From Luteimonas sp. (GTDB taxonomy: Bacteria; Pseudomonadota; Gammaproteobacteria; Xanthomonadales; Xanthomonadaceae): DNA of 64,000 bases. The position numbers and the translations under genes were made by a program. Position 1 is the first letter of the stretch; each line of letters starts with the position of its first letter. The DNA lies in assembly GCA_024707405.1 (NCBI GenBank), contig JANPZU010000005.1:124001-188000 (forward strand), given 5' to 3'. The notes under the pieces are model-generated. The model did no database searches. It saw only the letters and a list, made by a program, of their open reading frames with translations, and was not told the DNA's origin. This document shows positions 48,959 through 58,296 of this stretch, one piece after another.

Positions 48959-50341
48959 GGGTTCGCTGCGGTTCGTGGGCGATCGGGCCTTGCCTTGGGC
49001 TTCGTGCCCAGTGGCTCGTGCGTTTTCTTCGAGTTTGGAGAGCAGCATCTCGAGGCAACGGCTGTCCCGGCCACTGGTTTCAATGTGCTGCATCGTGAAA
49101 TCGCCGCGTTCGGCGGCATTGCCGACGGCGTCCGTGCGCAGTTCCTGCAGCAGTCCGGCGACCTGGCGACCGAGCAGCCCATCGTTTGCGAAGCCGGAAT
49201 CACGTGCGTCCTGCAGCAGGCAGGTGAGGGCGGACAGGTCGTAGTTGGCCTGCTTCCCGCCGCCTGCGCTGACCGTCGGACGCCGCGGACTGGGTTGGTC
49301 TTGTCCGGGCATGCGGTGGTCGAGGCCGTTGTGCCGGAGGAAGTCCAGGTAGTTGGCGTACTTCGTCGCGAACGTTGCGTTGAACAGGTCGAAGTCCGTT
49401 CGTTCGTAGAGTTCCCGGAAATCCATCCGGACGCAGTGCGCGAGGTTCAGGCTTGGCAGGTTGAGGAAATCGCACAACTCCTTGGTGCGGCTGTCCGTCA
49501 GCAGCGTCAAGGCAGGCACACCCGCCTGCAACGCGGCCATGTTGCCGTGGAAGCGGCTGCCCACGACGAAATCGAAGCGATGCATGTAGTCGATCCATTC
49601 CGGGATGCTGGTGAAGTGGATCGCCAGTCTTGCCATCGTTTCCAATTGGGACGGCTCGAATGAGCCATCCCAGTAGTAGTGAGAGAAGAAGTCGCGTGAT
49701 TGCTCGGCATCGTCGCCGAACAGCGGCAGGAAGTTCTCGGTCTGCCCGATGTACTGTGCGCCCGCGTCCAGTGCGGCGCTGTAGAGCATCGCCAGTTTGT
49801 CGCGATACTTGCCGTTGGGGGTCGAGTTCACCGAAAAGTTCGGTTGTGTCGGGGGCAAGCGCTTCTTCTCGATGCGGAAACCCGCGTTCATTCGCCAGAA
49901 CAGCGTCGGGCAACCGATTACCCAGGTGTTGTGGATGCCGAGGTCGCCGAGGATGTCGGCGGTATAGAAGCCACGCACGCCGATCGACGCGGAGCGTTCG
50001 GAGAGGATCCTGAGGAAGCGGAGCGTGCCGGGTGTCAGCCGGATGCCGTCTTCGAATCGTTCGGCTTGCGCGCCGGCCCCGATCATCACCACTTTCTCGT
50101 ACTTCTTGCGTTCGATTGCGTCTGCAAAATGGGAGAGGTCGGTGGTTGGAGAGATGAAGTTCGACATGGACAACACCAGTGTGTCCGCATCGGGAAGGTC
50201 GGCGGTGGAGTACACCACCCGGTCGAACGAGAGTTGGCGCTCGACGGCATCGAGGAAGAAGTAGTTCCCTGTATTCCACAGGGAACCCTTCGCCTTTGCG
50301 GCACTGTGGCTTTGGACTGCATCGCGAAGGAGGATCTGCAT
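48932..50341 (-). CDS. Polysaccharide pyruvyl transferase family protein
   Basis: 469 residues. The PF04230 domain is visible in GNYFFLDAVERQLSF, LVLSMSNFISPTTDLSHF, IGVRGFYTADILGDLGIHNTWVIGCPTLFW and the strongly conserved VVGSRFHGNMAALQAGVPALTL. Members add pyruvate ketals to surface polysaccharides; sugar substrate unknown. The last 90 or so residues are low-complexity and not conserved. The ATG at 50341 lies 14 bp after the corrected stop of the GT4-GT2 gene, so both form one operon. The tail overlaps a small convergent gene. Confidence 0.87.
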   Translation of the reverse strand: MQILLRDAVQSHSAAKAKGSLWNTGNYFFLDAVERQLSFDRVVYSTADLPDADTLVLSMSNFISPTTDLSHFADAIERKKYEKVVMIGAGAQAERFEDGIRLTPGTLRFLRILSERSASIGVRGFYTADILGDLGIHNTWVIGCPTLFWRMNAGFRIEKKRLPPTQPNFSVNSTPNGKYRDKLAMLYSAALDAGAQYIGQTENFLPLFGDDAEQSRDFFSHYYWDGSFEPSQLETMARLAIHFTSIPEWIDYMHRFDFVVGSRFHGNMAALQAGVPALTLLTDSRTKELCDFLNLPSLNLAHCVRMDFRELYERTDFDLFNATFATKYANYLDFLRHNGLDHRMPGQDQPSPRRPTVSAGGGKQANYDLSALTCLLQDARDSGFANDGLLGRQVAGLLQELRTDAVGNAAERGDFTMQHIETSGRDSRCLEMLLSKLEENARATGHEAQGKARSPTNRSEPSGHGRLIA

Positions 50342-50355
50342 GAGGGTTCGCCTGT

Positions 50356-53231
50356 TCAGGCCGCCACGGGGCGATCCTGGCGGGATTCGCGGCCATTGCG
50401 CCGCTCCTGTCGGGGGGCGCGCGGAACACGGCGCCATCAAGATTCCAGGTGGCAATGATGTCGTCGGCAATCACAGCCAGTTCCGTCGAGGTCTCGAATC
50501 CCTTGCGGCCTTCCTGCAACCCCCACGTGCGGTAATGCATCAGGCCGTCCGAGATGCTGCCATCGCCGATTGCCCTGGCCACGTCCGCGTATCGATCCAA
50601 GTAGTCCGACTCGTCCGCGCGGACGGCACCGGCGAACACGGTTTCCATGGCGGGGCGGTCGTCGATCCGCTTGGCCAGTTCGAAGAGCGCGGGCAGGGCA
50701 TGGCGTTTCTGCCTTGGCGATACCTTGAGTCGCCGAAGCGAGAGGAACAGTTTCGACATGGCCTCGCGGTCTTCGATGCGACTGGCCAGTTCGCGCATCA
50801 CCGGCCATTCAAGGTCGGAAAGCGAAGTGCGTCCCGTCGACAGGCGCAACGCTTGTTCGATCGCCTGCCGATAGCGGCCACCGGCCAGGTCGATCTTGAT
50901 TTCCAGCAAGCGATCGGCATCTCCGGCCTGCGGCTTTTGCCTGGCATGTGCATTCGATGGCGCGGGCATCACCGGTTCGAGTGAGTGGCCGTGATCGGTG
51001 GATGGATCGTGCCCAACCTGCCGGAACGCCAAGGCGGCCTGCGGGCTGCCGATCTGCTGTGCGTACTCGGCGAGATGTCCAAGGCGTTGGGCTGCCGGCG
51101 TCGCAGGGTCGCTGATCGCCAGGACAAGTGCAGCGTTCGGGTGGCGCCTGGCTTCCCAGTGGAACCGGTTTTCGCCACGTTCCTGTGCGACTTGCCCTGC
51201 ACGCAGGTGCGTGAGTTGGCGCCAGGCACCTGGATCGGAACTGAAGTCGATGGCGTCGACCACGCGCTTGGTATTTCGGATCGCCGATGTGGTGCCGATC
51301 ATGCTCGGACGATCCACTTCATACAAATACAGGACTTGCGGTGAAATCTCGATGCGTGCGCCATGTTGCAACGCACGGACGAAGAATTCGTAATCCTCGT
51401 GGCCTACGCCGTGGATCTCGGTGTAGCCACCGATCGCATCGAAGGTATCGCGTTTGATCAGGGCCGTCGCCGCGCCGAGGCAGTTCTCGAGCGGGGCAAG
51501 CGACAGCGGGCCGCCGGTCGGCACGTACGAGACTTTCTGTTCGAACCGTCCCGGCTCCGGCCATGCTTCTGCACGCCGTGATTCCGGCATGAAGCGATTG
51601 ATGCAATTGACGATGTCGGCATTTGTGTTCATCGCGGCCGACACGAGTCGTTCGATCAATGTCGGGAATGCGATGTCGTCATCGTCGAGGAAACACAGGT
51701 AGTCCGACTGGGTGGCTGCCGCGATCGAATTTCGTGCGGCGCCCAGGTAGCCGTTTTCCCGGCGGATCAGCATGCCGCCAGCGCGTTCGAGCATGACCGC
51801 GATCTTGTCCAGTGCCTGCTGCGTCTCCGGCCGTGGCGAACCATCGTCCACCACGACGATCTGCAGGTTCGCGTAGGTCTGGCGCATCGCGGACATGATG
51901 GCGTCGAGCAATTTTTCCGGGCGCTCGTAGTGTGTAATCCCGAGCACCACGCGCGGCAGCGCAGTCGATTCCGCATCGATGCGGTCGTCGTTGCGCCTCG
52001 AGGCAATCAGGACGCGGTCATGGAAGCCCAGCCATTTTCGTTCGGTGTCATGGAGTGACTCGGCGGGTTTGGCGACCGGCATTCCTTCTTCCAATGACCG
52101 TGCCAGGGACGATGCGAGGGATGTGGCATCGATCCTGCAAATCGCACGCGGATGCAGCGTCGGATCGATCAGTTCCCGCGCCCCACCACGGTCGGAGGTG
52201 AGCAGGCGCTTGCCCAGCGCGATGGCTTCCAGCACGGTGTAAGGGCTGTTTTCCTCGGGCGATGGAATTACGACGAGTGCGCGAGGATTGCCTGCGAGAT
52301 AGTCGGCGGCGCCATCGCGATCCAGTTGCGGCAGGATGCGCAGCGGGAATCGCCATCGCCGCGCGCGCTCGGCAAGCAGCATGCCGGAATGCCGACCGGC
52401 GACCTGGCCGAACTTGCCGAGGAAAGTGACCAGGATCCTGCGTTCGGCGAGCCGGTCTGCCAGTCGATCCAATGCATCGCAGAAGACGGAGAATCCCTTG
52501 CGATCCTCGTGCCGCGCAAACAGCACGATCTCGTCGATCCCGTCCATGCCATCGTCGCTGCCGCCGGCGTCGACCGATCCACGTGCAGCCGACCGGTCGG
52601 CCAGCGCGGTGCAGACGTTGCGGATGACCTGAATGCGGCCGTGCTCCGGAAAGGCATAGCCGTTGGCCTGCATCCATTCGATCAAGTAGCGGCTGGGGCA
52701 CACGACCTCGTCGGCATGCCGGATGCACTCGCGTTCGAGGTAGTCGATCCTGAGTTGGTCGGGATGGGTCGGAAGGCTGTCGTTCGCACTCAGCACCCAG
52801 CCTGTCGGCCCGTGCAGTTGCACCACCAGCTGGCTGTTCACGAGTGCCAGTCCTTGGCGCTTGGCCGCGATGGCGTAATGGCCGAGGCCCTTGTAGTCGT
52901 GGAAGTGGATGATGTCGTAACGCCCGCTGCTGGCTTCGAGGTGTTTGAACACCCCGTAGCTGCGCTTCTCCGGGCTATGGGGGGCGTGGGTGTGCGCGTC
53001 GAAGTCCACGATTTCGAAACCGATGCCCTTCCTGCGTAATTCGGATCCGGTGCGCTCGCATTCGGCTGCATCGAGGGGCGTGGCCGGGCAGTAGAGGATG
53101 TCCACGTGCACGCCGTTGCGTGCGAGCAAGTGCGCCAATTCTAGGAATGCGCCACCGATGCCACCGGAGACGCCGGTTCCAGCCAGTTCCTCGGTGACCA
53201 GGCAGACCTTGGCCAATGTTTCGCGATGCAT
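50356..53231 (-). pseudogene. GT4-GT2 fusion glycosyltransferase, single-base frameshift near the end
   Basis: A bifunctional glycosyltransferase of about 958 residues. Residues 1-390 are a GT-B family 4 transferase (TEELAGTGVSGGIGGAFLE, VIPSPEENSPYTVLEAIALGK). Residues about 427-660 are a GT-A family 2 domain (VVLGITHYERPEKLLDAIMSAM, IVVVDDGSPRPET, YLCFLDDDDIAFP, GHEDYEFFVRAL). The last 300 residues are helical and unnamed. The frame runs on past the next gene unless one base is added in the six-G run at 50412-50417; then it ends RQDRPVAA at TGA 50356, just before the pyruvyl transferase ATG. Start at MHRETLAKVC is inferred. Confidence 0.83.
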
Positions 53232-53511
53232 ATCCAGGGCATTCCTCGTGATGGATGCACGCGCGGGGCGGAACTTGCGGCGGCACTGCCTAGGGGGATC
53301 CACCGGACGAGGATCCCGGACATCCCCGGAGCGGGGGCGTGCCTTCGCTGTTTGCTGCCAAGTTGCGCAGCGCGCATGTCGACCTTCTTGCAGGCCTTGG
53401 ACAGGGTGGGGGATATCCGTGTCAGTAATGTGTCAGGCGCGCTGCGATCGGATCGCGCATGACGCGGCGGGTTGTCGTGCCCTGGGCCAATCGGCTTGGG
53501 CATGCATGGCA

Positions 53512-53578
53512 GAAAACAGGGGTCAGCGTACGTTTTCTCTTCAGTGGATGAGAAATGCCACTCTGACGCCCTGTTTTC
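53512..53578. repeat. Imperfect 67-nt hairpin, REP-like
   Basis: GAAAACAGGGGTCAG (53512-53526) pairs, with one bulge, with CTGACGCCCTGTTTTC (53563-53578); an inner TTTCTC/GAGAAA stem extends it. GTCAG-containing AT-rich palindromes of this kind recur in xanthomonad genomes and are associated with REP-type (RAYT) transposases. None is encoded here. It stands two bases before repeat copy B. Confidence 0.65.
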
Positions 53579-53580
53579 CA

Positions 53581-53689
53581 GGATGCCAAGGTCGTCCGCA
53601 TCGAATTCGAGACCCGCGACAAGGGCGCGCAGGTGGCGGTGTTCGAAGTCGCGGGACTGGATTGCACGCAGTTGCCGGATTGGGACTGA
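53581..53689 (+). pseudogene. 3'-end remnant of a second lipoprotein gene (repeat copy B)
   Basis: Encodes the last 35 codons of a protein like the lipoprotein at 47958-48689 (DAKVVRIEFETRDKGAQVAV...TQLPDWD, stop), but its 5' part is missing and replaced by the hairpin at 53512. The copy differs at 9 of 109 positions from copy A. Several changes alter residues conservatively, so it may derive from a homologue and not from an exact recent duplication. No start or ribosome site. Confidence 0.8.
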
Positions 53690-53801
53690 TCGTCGCGAGG
53701 GACGATCGGTTCCATCTGTAATTCTCCGTGGCGTTTTCGGAATGGACTAGGCGAGGGGGCGTGCGTGTGCCCTTGCCTGTCCATTGCCAAGGAGATCGAC
53801 C

Positions 53802-54512
53802 ATGAATACTTCTTCCCGTGCCCGCGTGCGGCTGTGCACCGTTGCCTTGTGGGGAGCGCTGTCCGTTGCCGGTGTGGTTCATGCCGCTGACGACGCCAGC
53901 GGCTGGTACATAGAGGGTGCCGCGACCTATTCGATGCTCAAGGATGCGCGGGGCACCGTCGCCAATACCGTGTTCGCTGGCGCACCGCCCACCACGTTGC
54001 ACCTGGTCAACAACGTCAATGACGGCTGGGGCGGGCTCTTCGCCTTCGGCTACCGCGCGGGCCGCTTCCGGCTGGAGGGGGAGATCGGCAGGACCACGAA
54101 CGATGGTGACAGCTACACCACGTTGACGCCGGTGCAGGGCACGTTCCCGATGGAAGGCAAGTTCGACGTCACCCGTTACATGGTCAATACGCATCTCGAA
54201 CTGGGAGGCGGGCGATGGAACCCGCACCTGGGCATCGGCGTGGGCAAGGCCGACGTCCGGCTATGGACCTTCGGTGCACCGGCGGCGGCGCCGAACATTC
54301 CGCCGCGTGCACTGATCGACGACAGCGATACCGTCCTGGCCTACCAGTTGATCGCGGGCGTCGCCTACGACTTGCGCGCCAACCTGGCATTGACGGCGCG
54401 CTACCGCTGGTTCGAGACCGCCGACCCGGAAGGGTTGGATTCACGCGGTGAACGCATCAGCCGCGAAATGTCGGGCCACAACCTGGACATCGGTTTGCGT
54501 TACCGGTTTTGA
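53802..54512 (+). CDS. Outer-membrane beta-barrel protein
   Basis: 236 residues. The signal peptide ends at VHAADD. Eight amphipathic strands follow in the OmpA/OmpX pattern (GWYIEGAATYSMLKDA, WGGLFAFGYRAGRFRLEGEIG, TRYMVNTHLELGGGRWNPHLGIGVG, NLALTARYRWFET) and the chain ends LDIGLRYRF with the terminal Phe of the BAM signal. Function unknown. The ATG at 53802 has AAGGAGAT upstream. Confidence 0.87.
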   Translation: MNTSSRARVRLCTVALWGALSVAGVVHAADDASGWYIEGAATYSMLKDARGTVANTVFAGAPPTTLHLVNNVNDGWGGLFAFGYRAGRFRLEGEIGRTTNDGDSYTTLTPVQGTFPMEGKFDVTRYMVNTHLELGGGRWNPHLGIGVGKADVRLWTFGAPAAAPNIPPRALIDDSDTVLAYQLIAGVAYDLRANLALTARYRWFETADPEGLDSRGERISREMSGHNLDIGLRYRF

Positions 54513-54561
54513 TCCAAATCGCTTGTGCCCGGCGGGTCATGTCTCTCGCAGGGGGCAGCTT

Positions 54562-55494
54562 TCACAGCGCGTAACCGAACTGCTGCCGGAACTGTTCGCT
54601 GAATTCAGCGTAGTCGAAGCGCTGGTTCTGTGTGCCCGGGTGCTCGACCTTCAGCGCGCCCATCAGGTTGCCGATGCGACCGATGGTCATCCAGTCGTAG
54701 CCCTTCTCGATGCCGAAGATCAGGCCGGCGCGGAAGGCATCGCCGCAGCCGGTCGGGTCGGTGACGCGGCGTTCGTGCGCGGGCGGCACTTCGTGCAGGG
54801 TGCCGTCGGCGTAGATGCACGCGCCCTTGGGGCCGCGGGTGGCGATGTAGGCCTTCACCTTGCCGGCGATTTCCTTCTCGCTCCAGCCGGTGCGTTCCTG
54901 CAGCAGGTTGGACTCGTAATCGTTCACGGTCACGTAGTCGGCCAGCTCGATGAAGTTGCGCAGTTCGGCACCGTTGAACAGCGGCATCGCCTGGCCGGGA
55001 TCGAAGATGAAGGGGATGCCGCACTCGGCGAATTCCTTCGCGTTCTGCAGCATGCCTTCGTAGCCGTCGGGGCTGACGATGCCGATGGTGACGCCCGGCA
55101 CGTCGCGCACGTGGTTTTCGTAGCTGCGCATCATCGCGCCGGGGTGGAAGGCGGTGATCTGGTTGTTGTCGTGGTCGGTGGTGATGAAGGCCTGCGGCGT
55201 GAACAGTTCGTCGATCACCTTGATGCGGCTCAGGTCGACCTCGTTTTCCTCGAACCACTCGCGGTAGGGGCCGAAATCGCCGCCCACGGTGGCCATCGGG
55301 ATCGGATGGCCGCCCAGCAGCTTGAGGTTGTAGGCGATGTTGCCGGCGCAACCACCGAACTCGCGGCGCATGCGCGGCACCAGGAACGAGACGTTGAGGA
55401 TGTGCACCTTGTCCGGGAGGATGTGGTTCTTGAACTGGTCGGGGAACACCATGATGGTGTCGTAGGCCAGGGAACCGCAGATCAGTGCGGACAT
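54562..55494 (-). CDS. PfkB-family carbohydrate kinase (adenosine kinase-like)
   Basis: 310 residues. Substrate-binding GGCAGNIAYNLKLLGG near the N-terminus and the phosphoryl-transfer motif RRVTDPTGCGDAFRAGLIFG (catalytic Asp) near the C-terminus identify PfkB/ribokinase. Opening MSALICGSLAYDTIMVF and the DPGQAMPLF segment resemble adenosine kinase-like members common in this family of bacteria. Substrate not decidable. Convergent with the beta-barrel gene; faces away from mreB. Confidence 0.93.
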   Translation of the reverse strand: MSALICGSLAYDTIMVFPDQFKNHILPDKVHILNVSFLVPRMRREFGGCAGNIAYNLKLLGGHPIPMATVGGDFGPYREWFEENEVDLSRIKVIDELFTPQAFITTDHDNNQITAFHPGAMMRSYENHVRDVPGVTIGIVSPDGYEGMLQNAKEFAECGIPFIFDPGQAMPLFNGAELRNFIELADYVTVNDYESNLLQERTGWSEKEIAGKVKAYIATRGPKGACIYADGTLHEVPPAHERRVTDPTGCGDAFRAGLIFGIEKGYDWMTIGRIGNLMGALKVEHPGTQNQRFDYAEFSEQFRQQFGYAL

Positions 55495-55676
55495 CAGGTG
55501 TCTCGTCGGCTGGAAGGGCGGTTAGGGTAGCCGGGTCGCCCCGGCGAGGCCAGCCGAGGCCGATGGCCCGGCGGTACCGGGCCGCGCGGGGACGGGGTGG
55601 GGCTGTCGGTGGCGCGGGTGTGCCAGATGGCTCGTTCCGGCCATCCCGAGGCCGCTGGAATCCGCTTTTTTGCTAG

Positions 55677-56765
<1,089 letters not shown>

Positions 56766-56883
56766 CCTGCTGACACCCCGGCGCCATCCCCGCGGTGGCG
56801 CCCCGCATCGCGGACGCCGCAACCCCGTCCCGATCGCATCCAGACGGCATCGCCGACACCACAGCGCCGACCGACCATACGAC

Positions 56884-57813
56884 GTGCCTGCCTACGCCAA
56901 TCCCGCAGCCCCCCGACCCGGCGACGTCGCCGGGACGTTGCGCCTGCTGGCGTATCTGGTGCTCACGGTGACGCTGATCATCCTCGACCATCGCGGCGGC
57001 TGGCTGTCGCAGGCGAGGGCGAAGGCGCAGGTGGCGGTGCAGCCTGTGTGGCAACTGGCCGGGCTGCCTTCGCGGCTCGGCCGCAGCATGCGCGACGATG
57101 CAGCCACACGGTCGATGCTCGCCGAGGACAACCGCCGCCTGCGCAACGAATTGTTGGTGATGGGCGCGCGCCAGGCGCGGCTGCAGGTGGAGGCCGAGGA
57201 GAACGCGCGCATGCGTGGTTTGCTGGGCGCGGCCGAGCGCGGCGGGCTGGATGTGAGGCTTGCGCCGATCCTCGATGTCGACCTCGATCCCGCGCGGCAA
57301 CGGCTGTTGCTCGATGCCGGCAGCGCCCAGGGCGTGCGCCAGGGCCAGAGCGTGATCGATGCCGGCGGGCTGCTCGGGCAGGTCATCGCGGTCACGCCCG
57401 GCACGGCGACGGTGTTGCTGCTGACCGACCTCGACCATGCGGTGCCGGTGGTGGTGGCGCGCACCGGCGTGCGTTTGGTGGCCTACGGCATTGGTCGCAG
57501 CGACCGGCTCGAACTGCGCAACATCCCGGTGTCGGCCGACATCCGCGAAGGCGATGCGGTGGTGACGTCCGGGCTTGGCGGTCGTTTCCCGCCGGGCTTC
57601 CCGGTGGGCACGATCTCGACGTTGCGTCCCGACGACAGCCACGCCTTCATCCTCGGCGAACTGGCGCCGGCTGCGCAGCTCGACCGGGGCCGTGACGTGC
57701 TGTTGCTGCAATCGGAATTCACGCCGCCACCGTTGCCGACTGCCGAGCCGGCACCAGAACCGGCCGAGCCAACGGATGCGACCGATGCCGCCGCCACGGA
57801 GCTGGTGCCATGA
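56884..57813 (+). CDS. mreC: Rod shape-determining protein MreC
   Basis: 309 residues. A cytoplasmic head, one helix (LRLLAYLVLTVTLIIL), a periplasmic coiled coil (residues 65-105) and the double beta-barrel core (ILDVDLDPARQRLLLDAGSAQGVRQGQSVID, GLGGRFPPGFPVGTI). Links MreB to PBP2 and RodA. The GTG start at 56884 gives the conserved N-terminus. A Pro/Glu/Ala-rich tail follows the core. Overlaps mreD by four bases. Confidence 0.93.
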   Translation: MPAYANPAAPRPGDVAGTLRLLAYLVLTVTLIILDHRGGWLSQARAKAQVAVQPVWQLAGLPSRLGRSMRDDAATRSMLAEDNRRLRNELLVMGARQARLQVEAEENARMRGLLGAAERGGLDVRLAPILDVDLDPARQRLLLDAGSAQGVRQGQSVIDAGGLLGQVIAVTPGTATVLLLTDLDHAVPVVVARTGVRLVAYGIGRSDRLELRNIPVSADIREGDAVVTSGLGGRFPPGFPVGTISTLRPDDSHAFILGELAPAAQLDRGRDVLLLQSEFTPPPLPTAEPAPEPAEPTDATDAAATELVP

Positions 57814-58292
57814 GCCGCCGCGGCAGGTTGTGGCCGATGCCGGTCAGCGTCGTGGTCGCGCTGTTGCTCGCGGTGCTGCCGATGCCCGAAACGGTGCAGG
57901 CGCTGCGTCCGTTCTGGCTGGCGCTGGTGGTGGCGTACTGGGTGATCGAGGAACCCGACCGCGCGGGACTGGGCTTCGCGTTCGTCGTCGGGATCATCGC
58001 CGACCTGGTGTCGGGCACCCTGCTCGGCGAGCAGGCGCTGCGGCTGGTGGTGATGGCGTTCATCCTGCAGCGCTTCCGCGCGCAGTTGCGTTTCTTCCCG
58101 GTGGCGCAGCAGGCGCTGGCGATTGGTGGCCTGCTGCTCAACGACCGGGTAGTCAATGCTGCCGTGCACTTGCTGCTCGGGTTGCCGCAATTGCACTGGC
58201 TGTACTGGGTCGCGCCGGTGATCGGCATGTTGCTGTGGGCGCCGGTGTTCCTGGTGCTGGACGCGCTGCGGCTCGGCCGCAGGTCGCGCTGA
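57810..58292 (+). CDS. mreD: Rod shape-determining protein MreD
   Basis: A 160-residue inner-membrane protein with about five helices (VVVALLLAVLPMPETVQALRP, GLGFAFVVGIIADLVSGTLLGEQAL). Normal size and place between mreC and mrdA. It forms the MreBCD complex. Confidence 0.94.
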   Translation: MSRRGRLWPMPVSVVVALLLAVLPMPETVQALRPFWLALVVAYWVIEEPDRAGLGFAFVVGIIADLVSGTLLGEQALRLVVMAFILQRFRAQLRFFPVAQQALAIGGLLLNDRVVNAAVHLLLGLPQLHWLYWVAPVIGMLLWAPVFLVLDALRLGRRSR

Positions 58293-58296
58293 CGGC

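Noticed and set aside
16105..50417. Programmed ribosomal frameshifting as cause of the frame breaks
   Set aside because: The sites are plain G/C runs or AGGGACC without a shared slippery heptamer, and dissimilar genes are hit; known members of these families do not use recoding.
53232..53511. Gene in the 280-bp gap upstream of the GT4-GT2 fusion
   Set aside because: Short frames only, no ribosome site or motif; probably promoter and junction DNA of the island.
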